Shown in pieces: positions 9,399 to 18,318 of a stretch of DNA of 64,000 nt. This stretch comes from Sorangium cellulosum So0157-2 (GTDB lineage: Bacteria > Myxococcota_A > Polyangia > Polyangiales > Polyangiaceae). Position 1 is the first letter of the stretch; every line of letters starts with the position of its first letter. The DNA is taken from NCBI RefSeq assembly GCF_000418325.1, contig NC_021658.1:6435501-6499500 (forward strand). The letters run 5' to 3'. The translations under genes and the position numbers were made by a program. The notes beneath the pieces were generated by a model. That model ran no database searches and was not told the DNA's origin. It saw only the letters and a program-made list of their open reading frames with translations.

Positions 9399-9473
9399 GG
9401 CGCGAGACGCGCGCGCGCCGCCCCGCGCGCCGATCGCGAGCCGCGGCCGGCGCTGCGGGGGCAACGCGGCGCA

Positions 9474-9803
9474 TCACTTGAGCGCGAGCAGCTCGACCTC
9501 GAAGATGAGGGTCGAGTTGGGCGGGATCACGGGCGGGAAGCCGCGAGCGCCGTAGCCGAGCTCCGGCGGGATCGTCAGCTTGCGGACGCCGCCGATCTTC
9601 ATGCCGGCGACCCCCTGATCCCACCCCTTGATCACCTGCCCGGCGCCCAGCTTGAACGAGAAGCCCTGGTTGCGGTCGCGCGAGCTGTCGAACTTGCTGC
9701 CGTCCGTCAGCGTGCCGACGTAGTGAACGGTCACGAGCTGGCCGTGCTTCGCCTCGGCGCCCGTCCCTTCCTTGAGGTCCTCGATCCCAAGCCCTGCTTG
9801 CAT
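9474..9803 (-). CDS. FKBP-type peptidyl-prolyl cis-trans isomerase
   Basis: 109 residues, the size of a single minimal FKBP domain. It shows VTVHYVGTLTDGSKFDSS, GQVIKGWDQGVAGMKIGG, IPPELGYG and a terminal LIFEVELL strand, which together form the rapamycin-binding pocket and active site. There is no signal peptide, so it is a cytoplasmic prolyl isomerase assisting protein folding. AGGAGT eight bases before the ATG supports the start. Confidence 0.95.
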   Translation of the reverse strand: MQAGLGIEDLKEGTGAEAKHGQLVTVHYVGTLTDGSKFDSSRDRNQGFSFKLGAGQVIKGWDQGVAGMKIGGVRKLTIPPELGYGARGFPPVIPPNSTLIFEVELLALK

Positions 9804-9921
9804 GAATGACTCCTTTCGACGCCGATGGGAGGAGCGCCGCGCGGTCGCGTCAAGCCGAAGCAGCGGGCGGGCGCCCCGAGCGAGCGCTCGCGAGCGCGCA
9901 GGGGCCCGGTGAAATCGCGGA

Positions 9922-11004
9922 TCAGCCGCCGAGGCCGGGGAACGTGAACACGGGCGCGCCGCCGGTCAGCCGCCAGGTGTTCGCGGTCTGCTGCACGACG
10001 GGCTGGCGCAGCGCCGGGTGCGGGTGCGTCTGCTCGAAGGCGAACAGGATCGTGGCCGGCGTGAGCTGATCGAGCGACGCGAAGAAGCCGAGCGTGAGCA
10101 TCGCGCCCCCCTCGGTCCACCGGTACCCCTGCCGCCGCGCGCCGGCGGAGAGCAGGTTGTTCACGCCCGCGACGTCCGCGGCGATCTCGTTCGGCTGGTT
10201 GAAGACGGGGAGCGCGCGCGACAGCATCCGCCCGAGATCCGCGGGCGTGACGCCGCGGCTGCCGCCCTGCCCGTTCGCGCAGCCCGTGTGGCCGAGGTGG
10301 TGGTGGCCGAGCTCGTGGCCGAGCACGAACGCGAGCTGCTCGTGGTAGAGCTGGCGCTGCCGCTCGACCTTGCGCGCGTCGGTGTGCTGCGCGGGGTCGA
10401 TGAAGCCCATCGGCGGCCGGATGATCGGCTGCCCGGGCCGCTGCCGCTGCGCGAGCATCCGCAGGAACTCGTCGAGCTTCCTCGTCCCGAAGATCTCGTC
10501 GGTCGCCTTGAACTGCGCGATCTGCGCCTGCACCTCGAGCAGCCCGTCGGTGATCGCCATGAACGGCATCCGCTGGTCGTCGCAGCCGGCGAACGCGTTC
10601 ACCTCGCCGACCGTCGGATCGGCGATGAAGGGGATGCCCTTCACCTTCTGCTGCGCGCCCGACGGCAGCGCGCCGATCAGCGCGCCCATGACGACGCCGG
10701 CCTCGGACTGCAGCCAGCCGATGTTGATGTCGTTGATGGGGTCGCCGAGCACCGGCAGCCCGGGCAGCGTGGGCACGGAGAAGGTCGGCGCCGGCGCGGG
10801 CCCGGTCTGCGCCGGCGGGTAGCCGGGCTGCTGCTGCGGGTAGCCGGGCTGCTGCTGCGGGTAGCCCTGCGGGGGCGCGCCGTACGGAGGGTAGCCCTGG
10901 CCGTACGTAGGCTGTGACGGAGGCCGGCGCGAGCTGCTCCGCTGACAGCCTGCGGCGAGGCCGAGAGCCAGAACGAGGGCGCCGATCGATCGAAGCAGGT
11001 TCAT
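9922..11004 (-). CDS. M48-like metallopeptidase lipoprotein
   Basis: 360 residues. A lipoprotein signal peptide ends in the lipobox LAAGC (Cys20). A Pro/Gly/Gln/Tyr-rich linker (repeated QGYPQQQPGYP) follows, then a zinc metalloprotease core with HELGH in LGHELGHHHLGH and a downstream NEIAADVAGV segment supplying the third zinc ligand (Glu). This is the M48/Ste24-like layout without its membrane helices. Likely a periplasmic envelope protease attached to a membrane. The 117 bases to FKBP downstream would allow read-through, but no evidence of an operon is seen. Confidence 0.85.
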   Translation of the reverse strand: MNLLRSIGALVLALGLAAGCQRSSSRRPPSQPTYGQGYPPYGAPPQGYPQQQPGYPQQQPGYPPAQTGPAPAPTFSVPTLPGLPVLGDPINDINIGWLQSEAGVVMGALIGALPSGAQQKVKGIPFIADPTVGEVNAFAGCDDQRMPFMAITDGLLEVQAQIAQFKATDEIFGTRKLDEFLRMLAQRQRPGQPIIRPPMGFIDPAQHTDARKVERQRQLYHEQLAFVLGHELGHHHLGHTGCANGQGGSRGVTPADLGRMLSRALPVFNQPNEIAADVAGVNNLLSAGARRQGYRWTEGGAMLTLGFFASLDQLTPATILFAFEQTHPHPALRQPVVQQTANTWRLTGGAPVFTFPGLGG

Positions 11005-11125
11005 CGCCCGCGAGCATAGCGCACGGAGCGGGCGTCAACCTGCGCTCCGGCGCGCGCAGGATCCCAGCGCGCGGCGCCGCGATGAGCCGAAAGCCGCGGC
11101 CCGGGCGTCAGGCGCAGGAGGACCG

Positions 11126-11683
11126 ATGAACAGAACCCGAGCCTGGTCTGTAGCCGCCGCCCCCCTGTGGATCAGCGCCGTCGCGCTCTCGGGGTGCGGC
11201 GGCGCGTCCGTCGCGCATGCGCCCGCGGCGCCGGAGCCGGCCGGCACCGTCGCCTCCGCGGCGCCGCGCGAGGAGGGCTCCATCGAGACGGCCGAGGACG
11301 CGCTCGCGGCGCTCGAGCGCGCGGAAGGCGAGCTCGACCAGGCCCTCGGCGTACCGGCAGCCCACGAGGAGGACCGCGCGGCGGCGCAGGCAGCGCCGCC
11401 GCCGCCGGCAGCGGCGCCCGCGGAGGCCCCCGGCAGCGCCGCGCCGTCGACGCGGGCGACGACCACCGCCGGCGGGCACCCGGCCAAGAAGGCCGAGGCC
11501 GCGCCGGTGTCCGCGGCGCCGTGCGAGACCGCGTGCCGCGCGCTCGCGTCGATGAGCCGCGCCGCGCAGCACCTCTGCGGGCTGGCCGGCGACGCGGACG
11601 CGCGGTGCGACGCCGCGCGCACCCGCGTCAGGAGCGCGACCGACCGTGTCGAGGCGCGGTGCCCGCGCTGCGCCGAGCCCTAG
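11126..11683 (+). CDS. Ala/Pro-rich lipoprotein of unknown function
   Basis: 185 residues with a signal peptide and lipobox ALSGC. A short acidic helical region (SIETAEDALAALERAEGELD) precedes a low-complexity Ala/Pro linker and a small C-terminal domain with five cysteines (CETACRA, HLCG, RC, CPRC), probably a disulphide-stabilised helical hairpin. Upstream AGGAGG sits five bases before the ATG. Divergent from the M48 gene. No family recognised. Confidence 0.75.
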   Translation: MNRTRAWSVAAAPLWISAVALSGCGGASVAHAPAAPEPAGTVASAAPREEGSIETAEDALAALERAEGELDQALGVPAAHEEDRAAAQAAPPPPAAAPAEAPGSAAPSTRATTTAGGHPAKKAEAAPVSAAPCETACRALASMSRAAQHLCGLAGDADARCDAARTRVRSATDRVEARCPRCAEP

Positions 11684-11722
11684 CTCCGCCCACCAGGAAT
11701 CCGGTCAGGGATCGGGAGGGAG

Positions 11723-11880
11723 AATTCAACGCAAAGGCGCAAAGGCGCAAAGGCGCAACGAGAAAGAAGAGACAAATTTTGTCGTGTTTCTGCGCCGTCG
11801 CGCCAAGGGCAACGAGAGCCGAAAGAACAAAATCCTCTTGTCTTTTTGCGTCTTTGCGCCTTTGCGCCTTTGCGTTGAAA
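11723..11880. repeat. Palindromic intergenic element with GCAAAGGC iterations
   Basis: The left arm (11723-11759) repeats CAACGCAAAGGCGCAAAGGC in tandem; the right arm (11846-11880) is its near-perfect reverse complement. The interior is rich in A and T compared with all flanking DNA. This matches the general form of short palindromic repeats with AAGGCGC units that recur between genes in many genomes, and looks like a MITE-type element. It fills the 293-base gap 11684-11976 between convergent genes. Confidence 0.75.
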
Positions 11881-11976
11881 TCCCTCTTCGCTCGCGAGGC
11901 AGATCCCGCGCGGGATCTCTGCCCCGCCGCACGCGCTCCGCCCGCGTTCGCCGGACGGCCCTCCGCCCGGGCGGCG

Positions 11977-13032
11977 TCAGGGCCCCGGCGCGAGGAGCTG
12001 GAGCAGCCGCACGTTCTTGTACATCTCCCCGAGCGAGCCCGCCGCCGCCTGGCCGGCCTTCGCCAGCCGATCGAGCTCCTCGGGCCGCACGTCCACCTGC
12101 ACCGTGAGCCGGGCCGCGGCCGGATCCACCGCGAGCGTCGCGCGCTTCGCGACCTCGGCGAGCGCCGCCCCGGGCTCCGGGCCGACGAGCGCCTTCAGCG
12201 CGTCCACGTTCGCGCGCTTCTCCTCCAGGAGCTTCCGGAGCTCCTCGGCCGCGTCGGCCGACGCGGCGTCGATCGCGACGGTCGCCGAGAGGCCCCCCTT
12301 CGTCGAGACGCCGACCGTGACGGCGCGCGGGCCGGTCGACCCGGTGAGGATCGCCCGGAGGCTCGGCTTGCTCTCGGAGAGCAGGGCGACGCCCAGGAGG
12401 GGGCGATCCCACCCGATGTGCGCGAGGCGCGAGGTGACCTCGTCCCGGCTCGCCAGCGACGCGTCGGCCTCCTCGGCGTCGATGCTCGCGCGGAGGTCGG
12501 GCTCGGCGCCGTACAGCAGGATCGAGCCGTCGCGCACGGCGATCGCGTCCTCGCCGGTGCGGAGCAGGTACTTCACGCCCTTGTACTCCGCCTGGACGTA
12601 GCTGTGCTCCGCGAGGCGCGCCGCGAGCTTCCGCTCGTCGAAGCGCCCCCGCGCGACCACGAGCGAGGGGGAGAGGACCAGCTTGTCGACGTCGAACCCG
12701 AGATCGATGCCCGTCGCCTTCTTGATGTCGTCGCGGGTGCGCTCGACGTGCTGCCGCACCGCGCTGCCCTCCGCGCCGAGCGCCTTCAGATCGAGCTGGT
12801 GAGGGTCGATGATCACCACGCCGGGAGCGCTGCCGTGGACATACTCGAGCAGCGACTCGTCCTTCGGGAACGTGGCCGCGCGGAGGTGCGCCAGCCCGAA
12901 GCCGAGGAGGCCGGTCTGCTGGGCGAGGACGACGGCGAACACGAGGGCGAGGAGCACGATGTACTTGGCCTTGCCTCGCTTCTTGGGTGCTCCGGCGGCT
13001 CGGGCCGGCTTAGACGCGCTCTCGGTGCTCAT
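11977..13032 (-). CDS. Membrane-anchored protein of unknown function
   Basis: 351 residues. A Lys/Arg-rich cytoplasmic start is followed by one transmembrane helix (YIVLLALVFAVVLAQQTGLLGF, about 24-45). The large outside domain (about 55-350) alternates strands and charged helices (GVVIIDPHQLDLKAL, KLVLSPSLVVARGRFDERKL, GSILLYGAEPDLRASID), reminiscent of duplicated alpha/beta anti-sigma or DUF3352-like domains, but I cannot name a family. No catalytic motif is visible. Divergent from the kinase at 13211 across 178 bases. Confidence 0.75.
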   Translation of the reverse strand: MSTESASKPARAAGAPKKRGKAKYIVLLALVFAVVLAQQTGLLGFGLAHLRAATFPKDESLLEYVHGSAPGVVIIDPHQLDLKALGAEGSAVRQHVERTRDDIKKATGIDLGFDVDKLVLSPSLVVARGRFDERKLAARLAEHSYVQAEYKGVKYLLRTGEDAIAVRDGSILLYGAEPDLRASIDAEEADASLASRDEVTSRLAHIGWDRPLLGVALLSESKPSLRAILTGSTGPRAVTVGVSTKGGLSATVAIDAASADAAEELRKLLEEKRANVDALKALVGPEPGAALAEVAKRATLAVDPAAARLTVQVDVRPEELDRLAKAGQAAAGSLGEMYKNVRLLQLLAPGP

Positions 13033-13210
13033 CTGTACTCGCTGCGCCCTCGCTGGATACCGCGTGCCGCCGGGCCCTGCGGGAACCGCCGCCGCAAGCG
13101 CCTCGAGCGCCGCCCGTCGACCTGGAGCGCGCCGCGGCAGAGCATAACCGGAAGCGGGACGCCGGCCAGGCCTTCCGCCGGGGCCGCTGGACGGATAGAA
13201 ACGACGCGAC

Positions 13211-14668
13211 GTGCCTCGATCCTCGTCCCCCGATGGCGGCCACGGCGCGCTCGCACCGCCGAGCGACGGCGCCGTGCTGCCCGGCGCCCTCGGCCGCTAC
13301 CACGTGCAGCGCCTCCTCGGCGAGGGGGCGATGGGGCGCGTGTTGCTCGCGCACGATCCGGTGCTCGATCGCGACGTCGCGCTGAAGCACCTGCGGGACG
13401 ATCTCCGCATCCCGCGCGACGTCCGCGAGCAGCTCGTCGTGCGGATGCGCCACGAGGCGCGCGCCGCCGCCCGCGTGACCCACCCGAACCTGGTCACGCT
13501 CCACGACGTCGGCGAGGACCCGGATTTCGGGCTCTACCTCGTCTTCGAGTACGTCGAGGGGCCGACGCTGAAGCAGCACCTCCTCGAGCGCCCGCTCTCG
13601 GTCGCGCAGGCGGCGCGGCTGGCGCGCGAGCTCGGCGAGGCGCTCACGATCGCGCACCGCGCCGGCATCGTCCACCGCGACATCAAGCCGGAGAACATCA
13701 TCCTCTCCGCCAACGGCGGCAAGATCGCCGACTTCGGGATCGCCAGGATCCCGGACTCGACGCTGACGCACCAGGGGGGGCTCATGGGCACGCCCGCGTA
13801 CAGCGCGCCGGAGACGTTCCGCGCCGGGAAGTTCTCGCCCGAGAGCGATCAGTTCTCGCTCGCGGCCGTGATGTACGAGGCGATCTCCGGCAAGCGCGCG
13901 TTCCCGGGCGACGACGCGGTCTCGGTCGCGTCGAAGATCGCGAGCGACGATCCGCCGCCGATCGCGCAGCAGGTCGGCGCGCCGCCGTCGCTCGATCAGG
14001 TGCTCGCGCGCGGCCTGTCGAAGCGGCCCGAGGACAGGTACCCGAGCTGCGACGCGTTCGGCGCCGCGTTCGCCGACAGCCTGGAGTGGGCGGCCTCGAG
14101 CCAGCTGCCGAGGCGCATGCTGGAGGCCCCCACCGCCGCGACGGCGGCGCTGTCCACGGAGCCGGGCGCGGTGCGCGCGGATCCGATCGGCGACGACTTC
14201 CCTCCCCGCGAGCGGAAGATGGGTCAGGTCGTCCTCGGCGCGGCCGTGGTCGTGGCGACGGCCGCCCTGCTCGTCCGCACGGCGATGCGATCGACGGACG
14301 CGCCGGTCGAGGAGCCCCCCGCGCAGGCGGCGCCGGCCGCGTCGTCGGCGGCGCCTCGGCCGAGCGCCGTCCCCTCGGCGCGGCCTGCGCGCCCGAAGCA
14401 CGGGGCCGCCGAGACCTCGCCGCCCGCCGCGTCATCATCATCATCATCCACCCCGCGCGCGGCGGGCAGCGCGGAGCCCAGCGCGAGCCCGCCGGACGGC
14501 GACCCGAGCCGGCCCGCGTCGGTCACCCTCCCCGAGGACGAGCACGGCGCGGACGCAGGGACGCCGGAGCCCGAGGTCGACGACCTCGACGCGCCGGAGA
14601 CCACCAACACCGCGCCGGACACACCCGACGCGCCCGACGCTGGAGCGGCCGATGCTGCTGCGCGTTGA
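13211..14668 (+). CDS. Hanks-type Ser/Thr protein kinase with transmembrane segment
   Basis: 485 residues from a GTG. Kinase domain at about 25-290: glycine loop LGEGAMGRVLLAHD, ATP-binding Lys in DVALKHLRDDL, catalytic VHRDIKPENIIL, DFGIARI, and GTPAYSAPE (APE motif). A single membrane helix follows (MGQVVLGAAVVVATAALLV, about 337-355). The C-terminal 130 residues are Ala/Pro/Ser/Asp-rich with no recognisable sensor domain. Substrate and signal unknown. Terminates before the hairpin at 14761. Confidence 0.94.
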   Translation: MPRSSSPDGGHGALAPPSDGAVLPGALGRYHVQRLLGEGAMGRVLLAHDPVLDRDVALKHLRDDLRIPRDVREQLVVRMRHEARAAARVTHPNLVTLHDVGEDPDFGLYLVFEYVEGPTLKQHLLERPLSVAQAARLARELGEALTIAHRAGIVHRDIKPENIILSANGGKIADFGIARIPDSTLTHQGGLMGTPAYSAPETFRAGKFSPESDQFSLAAVMYEAISGKRAFPGDDAVSVASKIASDDPPPIAQQVGAPPSLDQVLARGLSKRPEDRYPSCDAFGAAFADSLEWAASSQLPRRMLEAPTAATAALSTEPGAVRADPIGDDFPPRERKMGQVVLGAAVVVATAALLVRTAMRSTDAPVEEPPAQAAPAASSAAPRPSAVPSARPARPKHGAAETSPPAASSSSSSTPRAAGSAEPSASPPDGDPSRPASVTLPEDEHGADAGTPEPEVDDLDAPETTNTAPDTPDAPDAGAADAAAR

Positions 14669-14760
14669 ACGGCAGAGATCGCGGTGGCGTTGTCACGAGG
14701 AAAAAACTCACCTAAAGGAGCCCGGGTAAGCGGCGTCGCTGTCCGGAACGGCTCGACGTC

Positions 14761-14802
14761 GAGCGCCTCGTCGGGTCCCTCGCGGGCCCCGACGAGGCGC
14801 TC
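14761..14802 (+). terminator. 15-bp perfect hairpin in pdh upstream region
   Basis: GAGCGCCTCGTCGGG at 14761-14775 pairs exactly with 14788-14802, leaving a 12-base loop. It lies 92 bases after the kinase stop and 66 bases before the pdhA start. It could terminate the kinase transcript or be a leader hairpin of the pdh mRNA; no T-tract follows. Confidence 0.6.
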
Positions 14803-14868
14803 ACGCTCACGCCGACCGCCGCGCTGGCGACCGTCTGGAACGCTGTTCTGCCCCTTGAGATCCCCGCG

Positions 14869-15846
14869 ATGACTACCCTGACAAACGGCGACGATCTCCA
14901 TCTGTCGCTCTACCGAAAGATGTTTCAGATACGCCGCTTCGAGGAAGAAGCGGCCCGCGCGTACGCGCAGAGCAAGATCGGCGGGTTCCTTCACCTGTAC
15001 ATCGGTCAGGAGCCCATCGCCGTCGCCGCCAACGCGGCGCTCCGCCCTGACGACTACGTGATGACGACCTACCGCGATCACGGCCTCGCCCTCGCCCGCG
15101 GGATGACCGCGCGCGCCGCGATGGCGGAGCTCTACGGCAAGGTCACCGGGTGCTCGAAGGGGCTCGGCGGCTCGATGCACTTCTTCGACAAAGAGCACAA
15201 CATGCTCGGCGGCTACGGCATCGTCGGCGGCCACATCCCCATCGCCGTCGGGACCGCGTTCGCGTCGAAGTACCGCGGCGAGGACCGGGTCTCGATGGTC
15301 TTCTTCGGCGAGGGGGCGGTGAGCATCGGCGACTTCCACGAGGGCATGTCCCTCGCGGCGCTCTGGAAGCTGCCGATCGTGTTCGTCTGCGAGAACAACG
15401 AGTACGCGATGGGGACGCCGCTCTCCCGCACGCTCTCGGTCGAGGACGTCTCGCTCAAGGCGCTCGCCTACGGGATGGAGCGCGATCGCTTCAACTCCGA
15501 GCACGTCCTCCAGGTGCGCGATCGCCTCGCCGAGGCGATCGAGCGGGCGCGCAAGCACTCGGAGCCGACGCTGGTCGAGATCAGGACGTACCGCTTCCGG
15601 GGCCACTCGATGAGCGATCCGGGCAAGTACCGGACGAAGGAGGAGCTCGAGGAGCGCAAGAAGAAGGACGTGCTCCTGCGCTCGCGCGTCGAGCTCGAGG
15701 AGAAGGGGCACAAGGACGCCCTCGAGGCGATCGAGAAGGAGGTCGAAGAGGAGATCGCCGACGCGGTCCGCTTCGCCGAGGAGAGCCCCGAACCCGGGCC
15801 CGAGGTGCTCGAGCCCACAACCTATGCAGGACCTTTTGCGCGATGA
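14869..15846 (+). CDS. pdhA: Pyruvate dehydrogenase E1 component, alpha subunit
   Basis: 325 residues, normal for the alpha subunit of heterotetrameric E1. The thiamine-diphosphate/Mg motif is present (FFGEGAVSIGD... then CENNEYAMGT), as is the GGSMHFFDKEHNMLGG active-site loop and the phosphorylation-loop-like YRFRGHSMSDPGKYR. It decarboxylates pyruvate together with the beta subunit. Its stop overlaps the beta-subunit start by four bases (ATGA), indicating translational coupling. The pyruvate assignment over other 2-oxoacids rests on close similarity to the PdhA pattern and on the E2 next door. Confidence 0.93.
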   Translation: MTTLTNGDDLHLSLYRKMFQIRRFEEEAARAYAQSKIGGFLHLYIGQEPIAVAANAALRPDDYVMTTYRDHGLALARGMTARAAMAELYGKVTGCSKGLGGSMHFFDKEHNMLGGYGIVGGHIPIAVGTAFASKYRGEDRVSMVFFGEGAVSIGDFHEGMSLAALWKLPIVFVCENNEYAMGTPLSRTLSVEDVSLKALAYGMERDRFNSEHVLQVRDRLAEAIERARKHSEPTLVEIRTYRFRGHSMSDPGKYRTKEELEERKKKDVLLRSRVELEEKGHKDALEAIEKEVEEEIADAVRFAEESPEPGPEVLEPTTYAGPFAR

Positions 15847-16826
15847 CCGTCCTAAGATTCCGGGAGGCGGTTCGCGCCGCCATGATCGAGGAAATGGAGC
15901 GCGACGAGCGGGTGTACCTCGTCGGCGAGGAGGTCGGGCACTACCAGGGCGCCTATAAGGTGACCGAGGGGATGCTCGAGAAGTTCGGCGCGAAGCGCGT
16001 GATCGACGCGCCGATCACCGAGAGCGGGTTCACCGGCATCTCGATCGGCGCCGCGATGGTCGGGCTGCGGCCGATCGTCGAGTACATGACGTGGAACTTC
16101 TCCGCCGTCGCGTTCGACCAGATCCTCAACAACGCGGCGAAGCTCCGGCAGATGTCCGGCGGGCAGCTCAGCATCCCGCTCGTGCTGCGGGCGCCGAACG
16201 GCTCGGCGCGGCAGGTCGGCTCGCAGCACTCGCACTCGATGGAGCACTTCTACGCGCACATCCCCGGCCTCAAGGTGCTCGCGCCCGCGACGCCGGCCGA
16301 CGCGAAGGGGCTCCTCAAGTCGGCGATCCGGGACGACAACCCGGTGCTCTTCATGGAGAGCGAGACGCTCTACGGCGTGAAGGGCGAGGTGCCCGACGAC
16401 CCCGACTTCACCGTGCCGCTCGGGGTCGCCTCGATCGCGCGCGAGGGGACCGACGTCACGATCATCGCGTGGAGCCGGATGGTGCACGTGGCGCTCGAGG
16501 CGGCCGCGGAGCTCGAGAAGGAGGGCATCAGCGCGGAGATCGTGGACCTGCGATCGCTGCGCCCGCTCGACGAGGAGACGATCGTGAAGAGCGTCACGAA
16601 GACGCACCGCGCGGTCGTGGCGCACGAGGGGTGGCCGTACGGCGGCGTCGGCGCCGAGGTCGCCGATCGCATCCAGCGGCTCGCGTTCGACGAGCTGGAC
16701 GCGCCCGTGCTGCGCGCGACGACGCTCGACGTCCCGATGCCCTACAACGCACGGCTGGAGCAGTACGTGATCCCGCAGGCGGCGCGGATCATCGAAAACG
16801 TTCACCGCGTTCTCTACAAAAGCTGA
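15843..16826 (+). CDS. pdhB: Pyruvate dehydrogenase E1 component, beta subunit
   Basis: 327 residues. Typical transketolase-type pyrimidine-binding half with VGEEVGHYQGAYKVTEGM, DAPITESGFTGISIGAAM and EYMTWNFSAVAFDQI, and a C-terminal transketolase domain with VDLRSLRPLDEET and HEGWPYGGVGAEV. It forms the active E1 with the alpha subunit. The ATG at 15843 overlaps the pdhA stop, and the conserved TVLRFREAVRAAM begins immediately after it. Confidence 0.94.
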   Translation: MTVLRFREAVRAAMIEEMERDERVYLVGEEVGHYQGAYKVTEGMLEKFGAKRVIDAPITESGFTGISIGAAMVGLRPIVEYMTWNFSAVAFDQILNNAAKLRQMSGGQLSIPLVLRAPNGSARQVGSQHSHSMEHFYAHIPGLKVLAPATPADAKGLLKSAIRDDNPVLFMESETLYGVKGEVPDDPDFTVPLGVASIAREGTDVTIIAWSRMVHVALEAAAELEKEGISAEIVDLRSLRPLDEETIVKSVTKTHRAVVAHEGWPYGGVGAEVADRIQRLAFDELDAPVLRATTLDVPMPYNARLEQYVIPQAARIIENVHRVLYKS

Positions 16827-16865
16827 CTGAGCGGACGCACATCCCCGATCAAGGTTGATAGACCC

Positions 16866-18197
16866 ATGGCGAAGGTTCTGGAACTGCCGAAGCTGTCCCC
16901 GACCATGGAGGAGGGGCAGATCAGTGCCTGGCACAAGAAGGAAGGCGACAAGATCGACATCGACGATCTGCTCGCAGAGGTCGAGACCGACAAGGCGACC
17001 ATGGAGTACAAGTCCTTCGATCGAGGGACGTTGCTCAAGATCCTCGTGCCTGCGGGCAGCGTGGTTCAGCTCGGCCAGCCCGTCGCGATCATCGGCAACC
17101 CGGGCGAGGACGTAAGCGCCCTCGCCGGGGGGAGCGGCGGCGGCGCTCCGGCGCAGAAGCCGGCGGCGGAGGAGCCCAAGGGGGATCGCGCGGCGCAGCC
17201 GGCGGGCGGCGCCGCGCCGAGCGGCGACGCGCCCGGCACGGCCGCGCCGCCCGCGGCGCGCGGCGAGGCGGTCTCGCCGCCCACGCAGCCGGCCGCGCCG
17301 CAGCCGGCGTCCGACGGCCGCGTGCGGGCCTCGCCGTACGTGCGCAAGCTCGGCCGCGAGCGCGGGCTCGACCTCACCAGCGTCGCCGGATCGGGCCCGC
17401 GCGGGCGCATCGTCGCGCGCGACCTCGAGGGGCTGAAGCCGGCGCCGGCCGCCGCGGCCGCCGCGCCGGCCGCGCCCGGCGAGCTCGCCGCGCCGGAGGC
17501 GCGTCCGCTCAGCATGATGCGCAAGGCGATCGCCCGGCGCCTCACCGAGTCGAAGCAGACCGTCCCGCACTTCTATCTCTCGATCGACGTCGACGCCGAT
17601 CCGCTGAACGCGCTGCGCGAGCAGATCAACGCGGATCTCGCGGCGACCGTCGCCGAGGGCGAGAAGCCGGCCAAGGTCAGCTTCAACGATCTCCTGGTGA
17701 AGGCGTGTGCCATCGCGCTCGTGCGCGTGCCGGAGTGCAACGCGCAGTTCACGTCGGACGCGATCCTCGTCCACCGGCGCGTCGACATCTCGGTGGCGGT
17801 CGCCGTCCCCGAGGGCCTCGTCACGCCCGTGGTGCGCGACGCCGATCGCAAGCAGGTGCTCGAGATCGCCGCCGAGGTGCGCGAGCTCGCCGGGAAGGCC
17901 AAGTCGAAGAAGCTGCGGCCCGAGGAGATGGCGAACGGGACGTTCTCTATCTCGAACCTCGGCATGTACGGGATCGACAACTTCGGCGCCGTCATCAACC
18001 CGCCCGAGGGCGCGATCCTCGCCGTGGGCCAGGTCCGCCGCGAGCCCGTCGTGCGCGGCGAGCAGGTCGTGCCGGGCCGCCGCATGGCCATGACGCTCTC
18101 CTGCGATCACCGCGTCGTCGACGGCGCGGTCGGCGCGACCTTCCTCAAGGTCCTGCGCCAGCTGCTGGAGCACCCGACGCAGATCCTGATCGGCTGA
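16866..18197 (+). CDS. pdhC: Dihydrolipoamide acetyltransferase (E2 of pyruvate dehydrogenase)
   Basis: 443 residues. One lipoyl domain (1-80) with the lipoylated Lys43 in ETDKATM; an Ala/Pro-rich swinging linker; a peripheral-subunit-binding domain (RVRASPYVRKLGRERG, then GSGPRGRIVARDL); and a catalytic acyltransferase domain with the active-site SCDHRVVDG (His415). It transfers the acetyl group to CoA and forms the complex core. It lies 39 bases after pdhB. No E3 (lipoamide dehydrogenase) gene is adjacent, so E3 must be shared and encoded elsewhere. Confidence 0.95.
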   Translation: MAKVLELPKLSPTMEEGQISAWHKKEGDKIDIDDLLAEVETDKATMEYKSFDRGTLLKILVPAGSVVQLGQPVAIIGNPGEDVSALAGGSGGGAPAQKPAAEEPKGDRAAQPAGGAAPSGDAPGTAAPPAARGEAVSPPTQPAAPQPASDGRVRASPYVRKLGRERGLDLTSVAGSGPRGRIVARDLEGLKPAPAAAAAAPAAPGELAAPEARPLSMMRKAIARRLTESKQTVPHFYLSIDVDADPLNALREQINADLAATVAEGEKPAKVSFNDLLVKACAIALVRVPECNAQFTSDAILVHRRVDISVAVAVPEGLVTPVVRDADRKQVLEIAAEVRELAGKAKSKKLRPEEMANGTFSISNLGMYGIDNFGAVINPPEGAILAVGQVRREPVVRGEQVVPGRRMAMTLSCDHRVVDGAVGATFLKVLRQLLEHPTQILIG

Positions 18198-18235
18198 TCC
18201 TCCCCGCCACGACCAGCGCTCAGCCAGGGCGCAGC

Positions 18236-18262
18236 GGACGCCGGGGTTCTCCCCCGGCGTCC
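18236..18262. terminator. 11-bp hairpin between convergent pdhC and NLR-like gene
   Basis: GGACGCCGGGG and CCCCGGCGTCC pair perfectly around a TTCTC loop, 38 bases after the pdhC stop. It lies between converging genes and could end both transcripts. Confidence 0.65.
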
Positions 18263-18318
18263 CCGCGCGCGGCGCATGCCGCGCTCACCGCCGCGGCGCG
18301 CAGGCGCCGCGCTCGCGC

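Noticed and set aside
11167..14715. A very long plus-strand open frame (about 1180 codons) across several genes
   Set aside because: It runs out of frame with a lipoprotein and a kinase and antisense to a third gene. Its translation is Arg/Gly/Ala-rich with no family motif; it is an artefact of high GC.
14684..14872. Leader peptide upstream of pdhA
   Set aside because: It has no recognisable features and poor initiation context, and it overlaps the hairpin; random GC-rich frame is likelier.
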